64,000 nt of DNA from a virus: IMG/VR virus record IMGVR_UViG_3300021138_001972, positions 1 to 64,000 of that record; one strand, written 5' to 3'. The first letter of the stretch is position 1. Every line of letters starts with the position of its first letter. A program made the position numbers and the translations under genes. The notes under the pieces were generated by a model. The model was given only the letters and a program-made list of their open reading frames with translations, made no database searches and was not told the origin of the DNA. Below are positions 7,399-16,294 of this stretch, piece by piece.

Positions 7399-9755
7399 CG
7401 TCGCGCTGCCCAAATATTATCAACAAGATTTGGATATTTGCGTCCAGCACGCTTGGCACGTGCCTTGGCAACCGCCTTGTCTTTGTCACTGAGATGCTTG
7501 TGTTTTTTCACGGGATTTGGCTTGTCCCAGACATTAACCTCTTCTACGCTAGCCTTTGATGGCTGCAGCGAGAACTTTGGTTTCTTGGCCAACTGTCTGC
7601 CCAGTTTAAGTAGATCAGTTGCCGCAGCACGGGCATTCATGTATTCATTGGTATTACCCTGTTCAGCATGTATCTGGTTAGCTGTACGCACCGCATTGTT
7701 ATAATCCTGCGCTAGCTTGCGTTTTTGTTGCAGCAATTCAATATCTGGAATAACCTCTGGTCGGGAGTCGTTGCGTGGTGCGATGGTGAATTGATTATAA
7801 TTTACTTGCACTATCTTTACATTTGGATCACGCTGAACAAATGGTATCATCTGCAAGAGATTATCACTGACGAACGGGCGTGTGCGACCTGCATATGCAC
7901 TGTTGTAACCATAGAGAGGTCCAATGCGATGCCCGTGAAGCACAGCCAAACCGCCTCTGATTCTTTTAAGGGCTTTTTGCAGCAGTTGGTATGCATATTT
8001 GACATCTATGCCAAGGTCCTTGGCAATATCTGCTAGTTTGTTACCGTCAGCCCAGCGCATGATCAATTCACGTTGCCTAGGAGGTAATAAATTCTGCTGT
8101 TGCCTTACCAACTTGAGCAGCTCTGCGCGATCGCGATCTTCTTCTGGATCAACCGCGATGTCCTGTGCTGTCAGACCCTCGTTCATGTCATCCAGGTGCA
8201 CTGGATCGTCATCATAGGTGAACTGATCGCCAGTCTTGCCAGGACCGTTGGTGTCGCCTTCTGGATCCAGCGGATTCTCCAGATACGTGGGTTGATCCTC
8301 GTCGATCTTGGCACCCAGCTTGTCGTCAAACATACCGCGTATATCGCGATTGGGTTTGCCGTATAGATTGGTAATGATCTGGTCTCGTGTGCTAGGGTCG
8401 GCTGATCTATAAGCCTTGCGTATCTCAGTAGCACTAGTCGCAGGTTCCCCCAGCACTTCAAACTCTTCTGTGGGGGCAGCTATGATGTAGCCATGCTGAT
8501 CCAGAGTCTTTGCTTGATCCATGCCAGGCCACTTCTGAAGATAGCTTAGGCTACCATCTTTTTTGCGGCCCATGCCGTCGCTGTCAAACTTGAAGCGAGG
8601 ATCAGTGTCCATGTCCTTCTCGCCTACAGCAAACAATAACACCGTGTTGTTGGGTACAAACCTGTCGGTAATCTCAGTGGCACTGTAGGGATTCTTGACC
8701 AACTGTATCTTGTCTGCCGGAATGCCTGCTGCTCTGGCCATCCTCAGCTTATCTTCGAAATCAAAAGGGCTCTTGTCTGGATCAGTCTTGTTGCTGGTAG
8801 CTATGTAGACATTTGGACCGAATTCCTTGACAAGCTTGTCATACACAGCCTTGTGACCTCGGTGCAGAGGTTGGAAGCGTCCAGGATATACCACCACTAT
8901 CTGTGGCAATCCGCGGGTGGGTGTCTGCTGATAGGATTTAGCCTTGTCATCTGCTGGTGATAGATTGTCCATGTTAGGACTCTTGGGCTGCACTATCTTG
9001 CCCTGCAGAGGATCATCGTTACCAGCTGCCTCCAGCATCTTGAACTTCATCACTGGGCTGATAGTGTTGACCCAGTCTGGTTCCTGGCTGGGACTGTCAT
9101 TGATCTCGTCTATGGCGAAACCAGCTTCGGCTGCTGCCATCTTGATGGTCTCGATGTCTTGGGGCGTGTAACCTACCACGGCCAAGCTGTTTGACCAAGG
9201 CTGCAGCGCACGATAGGGCACATCACCGTTCTTGATAGCACGTATGCTGGCCATCAGCGTCATGAATCGATACTGCGGATAGTTGTTGCCGCTGTTGAGT
9301 TCTGGTACCACGATCACGGGTGGCAGCGTGGCTTCTATGTTGGGGCTCAGCTTCCTGCTGCCAAATGCTTCCAACAAGCGCCGGCTTTCCAGCATGGGCA
9401 GATGTGCCACTGGACTGACAGTGTTAACCCAGTCTGGTTCGCGACCTTCTGCGTCGTGTATCATATCCACGGTAAAGCCGCTCTGCTTGGCAGCCAGCTT
9501 GACCATCTCTAGCTCTTGAGGAGTGTAGGGAGTGAAGCTGTTCTTGTTGTTCCAAGGCAGCTGTTTGGCATAGGGGTGTTCACCTGCCTCCACGCTGAGA
9601 GCTGCTGCCACTGAGGTCATGAATCTGTAGTTGCCGTAGTAGTTGCTGAAATCCAGTTCAGGTATCACAGCTATGGGAGGCAAGGTATCCCTGGTGCTCC
9701 GGCGCAGCTGACCAATAGGGAAATCCTTGCTCTCGAATAGATCAGCGAGCTTCAT
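7395..9755 (-). CDS. Multidomain protein: tandem repeats, nucleotidyltransferase domain and sigma-region-4-like HTH
   Basis: A 786-residue protein with four recognisable parts. Residues 1-10 (MKLADLFESK) form a short N-terminal motif shared with neighbours. Residues about 25-122 and 144-241 are two copies of one module (PELDFSNYYGNYRFMT / PELNSGNNYPQYRFMT, both ending near PDWVNT.SPV). Residues about 285-460 are a cytidylyltransferase-like domain with YPGRFQPLHRGHK (HxGH-type motif) and SATEIRKAYR. Residues about 540-600 resemble sigma factor region 4, with LLPPRQRELIMRW and a helix-turn-helix around LADIAKDLGIDVKYAYQLL. The C-terminus is Lys-rich. It overlaps both flanking genes. The combination is unusual; the catalytic substrate (NMN, nucleotide or other) is unknown. 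Confidence 0.82.
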   Translation of the reverse strand: MKLADLFESKDFPIGQLRRSTRDTLPPIAVIPELDFSNYYGNYRFMTSVAAALSVEAGEHPYAKQLPWNNKNSFTPYTPQELEMVKLAAKQSGFTVDMIHDAEGREPDWVNTVSPVAHLPMLESRRLLEAFGSRKLSPNIEATLPPVIVVPELNSGNNYPQYRFMTLMASIRAIKNGDVPYRALQPWSNSLAVVGYTPQDIETIKMAAAEAGFAIDEINDSPSQEPDWVNTISPVMKFKMLEAAGNDDPLQGKIVQPKSPNMDNLSPADDKAKSYQQTPTRGLPQIVVVYPGRFQPLHRGHKAVYDKLVKEFGPNVYIATSNKTDPDKSPFDFEDKLRMARAAGIPADKIQLVKNPYSATEITDRFVPNNTVLLFAVGEKDMDTDPRFKFDSDGMGRKKDGSLSYLQKWPGMDQAKTLDQHGYIIAAPTEEFEVLGEPATSATEIRKAYRSADPSTRDQIITNLYGKPNRDIRGMFDDKLGAKIDEDQPTYLENPLDPEGDTNGPGKTGDQFTYDDDPVHLDDMNEGLTAQDIAVDPEEDRDRAELLKLVRQQQNLLPPRQRELIMRWADGNKLADIAKDLGIDVKYAYQLLQKALKRIRGGLAVLHGHRIGPLYGYNSAYAGRTRPFVSDNLLQMIPFVQRDPNVKIVQVNYNQFTIAPRNDSRPEVIPDIELLQQKRKLAQDYNNAVRTANQIHAEQGNTNEYMNARAAATDLLKLGRQLAKKPKFSLQPSKASVEEVNVWDKPNPVKKHKHLSDKDKAVAKARAKRAGRKYPNLVDNIWAARR

Positions 9756-10203
9756 GCGTCATGGCCTCACTGAGCTTGATCAGACCCTGAAGCTTGCGCT
9801 CGCGACCTTCTGGCATGTGGAACTTCATCACCGGACTGGTAGTGTAGGTGTCAGGAAGCTCGTGACTGCCGTGATAGGCCAGTTCGTCCGGCTTGATGCC
9901 CATGCGCTCTGCTGCAGCATGTATCATGTCGTGCTCTTCTTTGGTGTAGGCCACAGCGATGGGAATGTCGCGCAGTGCTATGTTGTCAACCACTTCATTC
10001 TTCTCAGGCATGCCGGCCATGGCCACCACGAAGCGATAGAAACCATAGCTGTTGTCCATGTCTGGAAAGCTGTGCGTGGCTGGCATGCTGTGCTGGAAGC
10101 TTGGTGGTAGGCCGCGCTTGATCTTGTTGTTGCCAGCAGGGACTTCTGGTCGGCTCCCAGCAGCAGCTTCAAACAGGTCTCCGTATAGATCAGTGATGCG
10201 CAT
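9742..10203 (-). CDS. Single-module relative of the downstream repeat protein
   Basis: A 153-residue protein that begins MRITDLYGDLFEA and carries one copy of the module found twice in the next gene: MDNSYGFYRFVVAMAG, a central YTKEEHDMIHAAAERMGI and YTTSPVMKFHMPEGRE. Function of the module is unknown. Its 3' end overlaps the next start by 14 nt. A GGGAG site and a TAAATA box lie just upstream, so it probably heads the transcript for the next two genes. Likely a virion-associated protein by context. Confidence 0.75.
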   Translation of the reverse strand: MRITDLYGDLFEAAAGSRPEVPAGNNKIKRGLPPSFQHSMPATHSFPDMDNSYGFYRFVVAMAGMPEKNEVVDNIALRDIPIAVAYTKEEHDMIHAAAERMGIKPDELAYHGSHELPDTYTTSPVMKFHMPEGRERKLQGLIKLSEAMTHEAR

Positions 10204-10218
10204 GGCAATACTCCCTGG

Positions 10219-10226
10219 GTATTTAT
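10219..10226 (-). promoter_or_regulatory. T4-type late promoter box
   Basis: On the minus strand CATAAATAC lies 16 nt before the ATG at 10203, with GGGAG between them. This copy leaves room for a short leader with a ribosome binding site. Confidence 0.5.
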
Positions 10227-10230
10227 GGCA

Positions 10231-10590
10231 TTATATCATGGAGTCGCCGGCACCGAGGCTGCGCTGGATGGCACTTAGCTCGGGCCAAGGACAACGGTTT
10301 TGCTTTAACCACTGGAATAGATCCTTGGTCTGCGCCCCGAATCTATGCTTGATGTTCACCAGAAGTTGGCGCATGACCCTGGCCTTGACTTCAGGATCTC
10401 TCCAGATTGCGGGATCTGCTCTGCGTATGAGATGGTGTATGTTGGGTTCCGCACGCAGTGCTATGATCTGCAGCTCTGCGCTGGGGTTCTTGATGTCGGC
10501 AATGCTCTCGGGATCCTGCCGGACCGATCGCAGCTGTTCCTCGGGGTCAGTGATCCAGCGTGCTTCTCTTACTATCTCTCTGATCAGCAT
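10231..10590 (-). CDS. Small helical phage protein with an IKNPS-type repeat
   Basis: A 119-residue protein starting MLIREIVREARWI. Residues about 20-45 contain DPESIADIKNPSAELQII, which resembles short helical repeats (DUF4116-like) seen in phage hypothetical proteins. A longer upstream extension in the same frame lies inside the preceding gene and is unlikely to be used. The start is 2 nt after the upstream stop. Function unknown. Confidence 0.65.
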   Translation of the reverse strand: MLIREIVREARWITDPEEQLRSVRQDPESIADIKNPSAELQIIALRAEPNIHHLIRRADPAIWRDPEVKARVMRQLLVNIKHRFGAQTKDLFQWLKQNRCPWPELSAIQRSLGAGDSMI

Positions 10591-10591
10591 G

Positions 10592-13500
10592 TCATTTGCC
10601 CTTGAGTATCTTGCCCACAGGCTTGCGAGTCCACATCTTACACGACCACCAACGAGCCTTGGTCCTCGGTCCCGGGTTATCGCAATGGTGGCGGGCCCTG
10701 AAGCTCTTGCGACGCTTGGGATCATCGCGCTTGATGCTGAGCCCTGTGGTGTCACCAAAACGCACCATCTTGATGTTGCCAGTCTTTGGATCTCTCACGT
10801 ATACCTTGAACTTGCCACCGCTGCTGGTATTTGTGCGCATGGGTTTGCCAAGCTTGATCTCGCGACCATGGTATTTTGCTTCTGACATGCCTATGGTTGG
10901 AGTTGTCACTGCTGGCGGTACCATGCTGGGATCCTTGGGTGTAGCACCCAGAGTGAATCCGGGTTCATGCAATCTCATCTTGTTAGCTCCTGTGAATCTG
11001 CTGCGAGCTATCAGCGAGAACACCTTGTTACCATCAGCATCATCGTGGACATACTCCAATGCATAGCGCATGTTTGGTATCAATCCCAGTTGCTTGACCT
11101 TGTTTGGACCAATACCGAAGCCATAGGTGTTGCTGTCTACACCCCAGTTCCTGTTGCGTATCATGCGGAATCCCAGATCCTCCATCTCTGCGCCAAAAGC
11201 TTTGAAATATTCCTTGCTGGCCATCACCAACTGTGGCTCACCTCCTGGTCCCAGGTCTAGCTTGAAGTAATTGCCCTGTCGTGGATCCATGTATTGCCTG
11301 GTGAAATCGATGTTGAAATCCACAGCAAAGCTCTTGTAATCGCTGGGATCAGTGCTGGCTCTGCTGAGATCAAACATCTGGTCCTGCACTGCATCTATGG
11401 CACCATGTTGTGTCATGGCATAGGCAATGATCGGATCTTTTTTGCGATCCTTGGTGCTGACCGCTCTGGCAATGTACTTGGGAGCCATGCCAGTTTGTGG
11501 ACTGACCACTGGTTCGTCACTCACAGATATCATCCAGTTACCATGCTTGATGGTTTGCCACGTGGGCATTGCCTCGCCCAGCATGACTTCCTTGACTGCT
11601 GCCTTGGGCCCATCCAAGTAGCTGTCCTTGAGCATGCTCAGTGTGTTGGTATCATTGGCTTCAATGTAGGCATCCAAGTTGGCCAGATACTTGGCAGCGC
11701 TCTTGTCGCCATGCTGTGCTGCCACAGTCAATGCCTGGCCCAGAGGTGTCTTGCTGGGTGCGTTCATGCTGTCCAGCGTGGCATTGATGCCGTAAGCGCC
11801 CAGTCCCAGCAATGCCAGTACCTTCAGCGTGTCCATGAGCCCTTCATCCAGCTCTGGCTGTGGCTCTTGCTTGGGTATCTTGGTGGTGTTGATGGCACGT
11901 ATCTCATAGTCTTGGTGATCAGGCAGCTTGGCTAATTCTTTGCGTGCGGCTGCCATGGTGTGACTGCCTGGCTTGCCTGGTATGGTATTGAGCCCAGCAT
12001 TCTTGCGCACGATGTAATACTTGGTCTGTGGTGAGTATGGGTCGCTGGTGTCTTCGCTGGTAGGCGCTGCGTAATCCAGATTTCCAGCTACTGAGCCAGT
12101 GAGACTAGCAGTTACGCCTGAGATTGTTGCACCTATGTTTATTGGCACTTGACCTGTGCTTATCTCGTCAATCTCACCGTGCAGCTCTATGCCTATCATG
12201 TCAGGTCCGATTGCCACCTTATCTACTGGTATGCCTGCTGCATGCAGTGCTTGTTCTATCTCCAGCTCCTCGTTGCCCTTGAGGCCGCGTGTGACTGCAC
12301 CATGTATCACTATGCCTTTGTCTGTGTGGAAGCTGGTGATGTCTGCGGCATTCTTGCCTGTGTACAGCTTGCGTCCCAGCACACGAGTGATGATAGGCCA
12401 CAGTGCCTCATGCGCATCAGCTTCATCCAGCATCTGCTCATTTACCAGAGGTTCAATCTTCTGCCAGTAATGATCTGCTGGCATTCCAGCTTTCTTTGCC
12501 AGTTCCTGTGCGTATTGCTTGAGCGGAGTGCCTTTGCGGCGCGCATCCATGTAGATCTTGGTCAGCACACGATCCTTGCTGCCCAGAGTCTTGCGTATAA
12601 CATGTTCCTGTTCTTCTAGTCCCGGATCCATCTCTGCTAGCTTAGCAGTAACAGCATCTTCCCAGGCACGCTGATCATCAAGTCCCAGTTCATCACCGAG
12701 ATTCACATGCTGTTGGCGCCATAGCTTGCCCCACTTGCGAGCGCTTTCTTTGTCTTGGCTACGCTTCTTGAACATAGCTGCCCAACCTTCCGGTGTGTCA
12801 TGGTCAAGATCGTCTATCATGCTGTTCCAATTCATAGCCACTGGACTGACCTTGCTACTGCTCTGTATCTTGAGATGTTCATGATCTGGTGCTTCTTCCA
12901 GCCACTGGTATGCTGTCTCGTCTAGAGCCAGCACCATGCTGTTGCCTCTGAGCTCTGCGATAGGAGCGTGTATGGCGCGACCGTCGGCCAGTTCCATGAT
13001 CACGTAATCACCGATAGCGGGTGTATCACTACCAGCAATCTCTGACTCGGTCATGCCTGCCAGTGGTAGCGCACCAGTCTGTACCTTGGCCTTGGTTAAT
13101 TTAGCAGCCTGAGCTGCATCTCTATCGCTGGGCAGCACCGGAGTGGTTTCTTTGGCACCTGCAGCTGCCTGCTGTGCTGCTGCAGTCTTGCCTGCAGCAT
13201 TGCCTGCGATGTTCTGCTGTGCATTGTATGCAGCACCAGCTGTGGTGTTAGCCTGCCCTCCGGGAGTACCTGTGGTAGTAGCCATCTTGCCAGCCTGCGG
13301 TGCATTACCAACCTGTGCAGGATTACCACTCTGAGGTGCCTGTGCGGGATTGGCATTGGCCACACTGGTTTCTGGATGCAACGGATCGTCCTTGGCATCC
13401 TCGTCCATGCCGCGCTTGCGATTTAGCAATTCAAGCTCGCGCTGTAGATTCTTGGCGCCGGGCTGCGTGCGCTGTGCCTTGAGTATGCGCCATAGATGCT

Positions 13501-13705
13501 TGCCTAGCATGCCCTTGAAAATGTCTTTCTGCGCTTGGTCTAGCTGATCATAGCTCTTGTCTGTGTGAGCATCAAGATCATTTGCTGACAATTCGCTGCG
13601 CTTGCCTGGATGCCTGCGAGTAACGTCCCACATCTTGGCCACATCTAGCTGGCTCTGCCAATCATTGGTGCTTTCCAGTGTGCTGAATACTTCATCTATC
13701 TTCAT
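10592..13705 (-). CDS. Very large probable virion protein with Ala/Gln-rich linker and conserved basic C-terminus
   Basis: A 1037-residue protein beginning MKIDEVFSTLES. Residues about 135-215 are a low-complexity Ala/Gln/Gly linker. The C-terminal stretch contains FKVYVRDPKTGNIK, then KRRKSFRARHHCDNPGP and ARWWSCKMW, a conserved basic tail with two Cys that I associate with hypothetical proteins of T4-like marine phages. The middle has no recognised domain. A TAAATA box lies 32 nt before the ATG at 13705. Context and N-terminal motif suggest an internal head or other virion protein; no enzymatic role can be assigned. Confidence 0.75.
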   Translation of the reverse strand: MKIDEVFSTLESTNDWQSQLDVAKMWDVTRRHPGKRSELSANDLDAHTDKSYDQLDQAQKDIFKGMLGKHLWRILKAQRTQPGAKNLQRELELLNRKRGMDEDAKDDPLHPETSVANANPAQAPQSGNPAQVGNAPQAGKMATTTGTPGGQANTTAGAAYNAQQNIAGNAAGKTAAAQQAAAGAKETTPVLPSDRDAAQAAKLTKAKVQTGALPLAGMTESEIAGSDTPAIGDYVIMELADGRAIHAPIAELRGNSMVLALDETAYQWLEEAPDHEHLKIQSSSKVSPVAMNWNSMIDDLDHDTPEGWAAMFKKRSQDKESARKWGKLWRQQHVNLGDELGLDDQRAWEDAVTAKLAEMDPGLEEQEHVIRKTLGSKDRVLTKIYMDARRKGTPLKQYAQELAKKAGMPADHYWQKIEPLVNEQMLDEADAHEALWPIITRVLGRKLYTGKNAADITSFHTDKGIVIHGAVTRGLKGNEELEIEQALHAAGIPVDKVAIGPDMIGIELHGEIDEISTGQVPINIGATISGVTASLTGSVAGNLDYAAPTSEDTSDPYSPQTKYYIVRKNAGLNTIPGKPGSHTMAAARKELAKLPDHQDYEIRAINTTKIPKQEPQPELDEGLMDTLKVLALLGLGAYGINATLDSMNAPSKTPLGQALTVAAQHGDKSAAKYLANLDAYIEANDTNTLSMLKDSYLDGPKAAVKEVMLGEAMPTWQTIKHGNWMISVSDEPVVSPQTGMAPKYIARAVSTKDRKKDPIIAYAMTQHGAIDAVQDQMFDLSRASTDPSDYKSFAVDFNIDFTRQYMDPRQGNYFKLDLGPGGEPQLVMASKEYFKAFGAEMEDLGFRMIRNRNWGVDSNTYGFGIGPNKVKQLGLIPNMRYALEYVHDDADGNKVFSLIARSRFTGANKMRLHEPGFTLGATPKDPSMVPPAVTTPTIGMSEAKYHGREIKLGKPMRTNTSSGGKFKVYVRDPKTGNIKMVRFGDTTGLSIKRDDPKRRKSFRARHHCDNPGPRTKARWWSCKMWTRKPVGKILKGK

Positions 13706-13736
13706 GGCAGTGCTGTCCTATCGCGCGATGGTTGCG

Positions 13737-13744
13737 ATATTTAG
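13737..13744 (-). promoter_or_regulatory. T4-type late promoter box
   Basis: On the minus strand GCTAAATAT lies 32 nt before the ATG at 13705, giving a short leader. It overlaps the 3' end of uvsE. Confidence 0.4.
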
Positions 13745-14754
13745 CGGGACTGTGCTACCTGTTGCTGCTCAAAAAGCGGTATGCTAGCTAGGTTCTTGCA
13801 CTTGCTTTCGCACATGATGTCAAATTGATCGAGGAAGCTCAACGCCCATGAATTCACAGCTGTGTTCCAGTAGTAGTCGCTGTGTGCACGCAGCTTACCC
13901 TTCTTGTAACCCCGTGCGATCAGTGCAGCCATGTCAGGCATCACTGTGGGGCTATGATCTGCGAGACAGTCCTCTCTACTGACTGAATAATGCAGTACAG
14001 GACGGCGGTCTCGCCAGCTATCGCGCACACGAGCCACGCGATCATCGCTAGGTGAGATATACTCCCCCTCGCGTACCCAATGGTGATGGATATCAAGCAC
14101 GACGGGAATGATATCAGCAAGAGCAAGGCAATCATCTAGGCCCCAGGCATTTTCTTCGTTCTCGATGGTGATGGTATTGCGGGCCTCGGGTGAGAGCCGA
14201 GCGTAGGCAGCGCGAATACCGGAGGGACCTTGTCGACCGGCGATGTGGACGTTGATCTTAAAGTCCTGGAAGGTCTTACCATATCCCATCCAGCGGGCGA
14301 TATCCGCATGATACTCAAACTCCTCTATCGAACGATCCACGACATCAGGTCGATCGCTGGCAAGCACAGTGAACTGACCAGGATGCATGCTAAGCCGAAC
14401 ATCAAGATCCCGGGCCAACTGGCCGATGCTGTAGAACTCCCGCTCGCATAGCGCACGTATGCTGCTATCAAGCCAATAATAACCCCAAGTAGGCTCAGTG
14501 TAAACAGGCAGCAGGTCACTGCCAATGCGAACCATACGGAGACCGTGATCAAGACTACCAACACGTTGTACCAACTTTCTCAGAGCACTGATGTTATGTA
14601 GCATTATATCATGCAAACGCTGTTCTGCTATATCTTTGCTTTGCCTGTTTAGCCAGGCCACGGTGGTACTGCGGCAGTTGAGATCGGCTGCAGCTTCTGG
14701 ACCCTTGTCAGTGACATCAGTCCATTTACAGGCAAATCCAATACGTTTAATCAC
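13741..14754 (-). CDS. uvsE: UV damage endonuclease (UvsE/UvdE family)
   Basis: Nicks DNA 5' to UV photoproducts and some other lesions to start excision repair. The 337-residue protein has the TIM-barrel motifs of the family in order: RIGSDLLP, LSMHPGQFTVL, TIENEENAWG and VVLDIHHHWVREG, which supply metal-binding Glu, His and Asp residues. Length fits the family. The start is a GTG that overlaps the upstream stop (8 nt shared); no in-frame ATG is suitably placed. It sits near DNA ligase (17701-19050), which could seal the repaired strand. A phage in sunlit water would benefit from carrying its own photoproduct repair. Confidence 0.93.
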   Translation of the reverse strand: MIKRIGFACKWTDVTDKGPEAAADLNCRSTTVAWLNRQSKDIAEQRLHDIMLHNISALRKLVQRVGSLDHGLRMVRIGSDLLPVYTEPTWGYYWLDSSIRALCEREFYSIGQLARDLDVRLSMHPGQFTVLASDRPDVVDRSIEEFEYHADIARWMGYGKTFQDFKINVHIAGRQGPSGIRAAYARLSPEARNTITIENEENAWGLDDCLALADIIPVVLDIHHHWVREGEYISPSDDRVARVRDSWRDRRPVLHYSVSREDCLADHSPTVMPDMAALIARGYKKGKLRAHSDYYWNTAVNSWALSFLDQFDIMCESKCKNLASIPLFEQQQVAQSR

Positions 14755-15154
14755 TGATCACCTGCGTGTTGTCGGCACTGAACCAATTCAGCGCTTCATG
14801 TATTGTATACGAACTGGTGAGCTCTGTCATCAGTTCTCTGTTGTCTCGGGTCATCCACTTGACCAGATAGCCGTGATAGTCCTCTTGGCTGCGATTGTCT
14901 ATGTACTGGTCCCAGTTAGCCGTGCCAAACGCACCTAACCTATAGGCACGCAGGAATTCTGCATAGGCCATGTATTTCATCCTGGGACTAGGCCACATCA
15001 TGCCCCACTGTGCACTAGCCACTATCAGTGCGCTCTCACGCACCATGCCCACTCCGTTCCAGTAGACTATGGTGCTGTGGCTGCGCGGATGATAGGCCAC
15101 TGCTGGTGTTGTGCTGAGCTTGCTCCACGTTATCAACGCATCATGCGTAGTCAT
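14747..15154 (-). CDS. Uncharacterised protein
   Basis: A 135-residue protein, start MTTHDALITWSKLS at 15154, which overlaps the upstream stop by 14 nt. A longer version from 15190 would run further into the upstream gene. It is rich in Trp and Tyr (MMWPSPRMKYMAYAEFLRAY) and ends VISD. No family is recognised. Coupling to the nucleotidyltransferase-fold gene above and uvsE below suggests a shared transcript only. Confidence 0.65.
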   Translation of the reverse strand: MTTHDALITWSKLSTTPAVAYHPRSHSTIVYWNGVGMVRESALIVASAQWGMMWPSPRMKYMAYAEFLRAYRLGAFGTANWDQYIDNRSQEDYHGYLVKWMTRDNRELMTELTSSYTIHEALNWFSADNTQVISD

Positions 15155-15761
15155 CTTCAGTGGCCTTCCAGTTGAGGTCGGGTGCAGCATTGACCATGGC
15201 TATCTCAGCATCACTGGGTTGATACCCATATACCCAGTACTTGACCAGTCGCTTGGCCGAACCTGGGCTAAGCTTGTGGAAGCGCAGGCGACGCTCAGCC
15301 ACGTCTCTGGCAAAGTGTTCTCCAGTCCATACTCGCTTGCCGTCTGTTGCGATCTGGCACACGGTGATGTCAAAGTCGTCCAACACTGCCTGCGCTGTCT
15401 CGTAGAACGCTCGCTTGATCAGCTGTACCTTGTAGTGCCGGCCGGTGTCAGTCTTGCTGACCTGCCTGACCAGAGTGTAGGTAGTGGCGTTAGCCGTGGT
15501 GTGCCGCTCGCTCACAGCCCACCGTTGATTGGGCGTCCATATCCAGCTCTTGTGATTTTCCTCATAGTGCTTGTTGAGAGTGTTGTTGAGCTTGTCGTAC
15601 ACTTTCTCGCCGCGGAAGAACAGATCAATGTCACTGTCACAGGGCCGGCCCAGATACCAGTTTAGAGGTGTGCCTCCACCTATCCAACAGTGATCTGGGT
15701 AGTGAACCAGTCCCTGCAGGTAGTCCACGATGCTGCGATCGTCTGCGTGTACCACGTTCAT
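15141..15761 (-). CDS. Nucleotidyltransferase-fold protein
   Basis: A 206-residue protein. Residues about 26-50 read WIGGGTPLNWYLGRPCDSDI followed by DLFF: a Gly-Gly motif then D-x-D, the signature of the polymerase-beta-like nucleotidyltransferase superfamily. The C-terminal half contains RRLRFHKLSPGSAKRLVKYW, like the helical part of related proteins. A transferase adding a nucleotide to RNA, protein or a small molecule is possible; the substrate is not clear. The ATG at 15761 overlaps the stop of the small membrane protein gene as ATGA. Confidence 0.75.
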   Translation of the reverse strand: MNVVHADDRSIVDYLQGLVHYPDHCWIGGGTPLNWYLGRPCDSDIDLFFRGEKVYDKLNNTLNKHYEENHKSWIWTPNQRWAVSERHTTANATTYTLVRQVSKTDTGRHYKVQLIKRAFYETAQAVLDDFDITVCQIATDGKRVWTGEHFARDVAERRLRFHKLSPGSAKRLVKYWVYGYQPSDAEIAMVNAAPDLNWKATEDDYA

Positions 15762-15907
15762 AGATAGTGCTCCACCACACGTTCAGCCACCAAGTAGTAG
15801 CTCCAGAACGGTATGATCACAGCAAAGAACGTGCTCCAGAATCCCTTGGCAAGCACGATTCCTGCGATCCAAACGAACAGCAAGATCAGATTGGCTAATT
15901 TGTTCAT
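15758..15907 (-). CDS. Small two-helix membrane protein (49 residues)
   Basis: Starts MNKLANLILLFVWIAG and ends VVEHYL. Two hydrophobic segments (about residues 5-19 and 22-40) suggest an inner membrane protein. The stop overlaps the next ATG by 4 nt. A -35/-10 promoter ends 6 nt before the ATG, so the message is predicted to be almost leaderless, with the AGGA sequence lying in the promoter rather than the transcript. No family is recognised. Confidence 0.65.
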   Translation of the reverse strand: MNKLANLILLFVWIAGIVLAKGFWSTFFAVIIPFWSYYLVAERVVEHYL

Positions 15908-15913
15908 GTGTAT

Positions 15914-15941
15914 ATCCTAGCATGTTATAACAATCTGTCAA
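15914..15941 (-). promoter_or_regulatory. Sigma70-type promoter
   Basis: Minus strand TTGACA (15941-15936), 16-bp spacer, TAGGAT (15919-15914). The -10 ends 6 nt upstream of the ATG at 15907. Confidence 0.5.
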
Positions 15942-15945
15942 CCAC

Positions 15946-16290
15946 TTATGGCAAGGGCTCTTCCACTCGCACTATCCAGTCTGCCCATTCGTCCCAGACT
16001 GTGTGCGCGTCCTCGGCATTGTCCACGTAGATCACCACAAAGTCGTTATAGCTGTTTTCGCTGGCAAACCTTACCACCACATCTCCGCCCAGTGCACGCT
16101 CAAACCAACGGCGCATGGCTATCATGTTTGACCGCGTGAAGTCTGGATGCTTGGTATCAAACCAGTACGCCCAGGGCCAGAAGCTGTTGGGCCATGGTGG
16201 ATCGCGTTGGTCAAACCTTATGAGGTCCTCGGGCATGATCCACAATGCAATGTCGGCATCTAAACTGTCTAGATCGATCCAGCGTGCCAC
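15946..16290 (-). CDS. Acidic uncharacterised protein
   Basis: A 114-residue acidic, Trp-rich protein (WPNSFWPWAYWFDTKHPDF). The GTG at 16290 is chosen because GGAG lies 7 nt upstream; the next ATG would remove 18 residues. The start is 4 nt after the stop of the radical SAM gene, so the two are probably co-translated. No family is recognised. Confidence 0.65.
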   Translation of the reverse strand: MARWIDLDSLDADIALWIMPEDLIRFDQRDPPWPNSFWPWAYWFDTKHPDFTRSNMIAMRRWFERALGGDVVVRFASENSYNDFVVIYVDNAEDAHTVWDEWADWIVRVEEPLP

Positions 16291-16294
16291 GATC

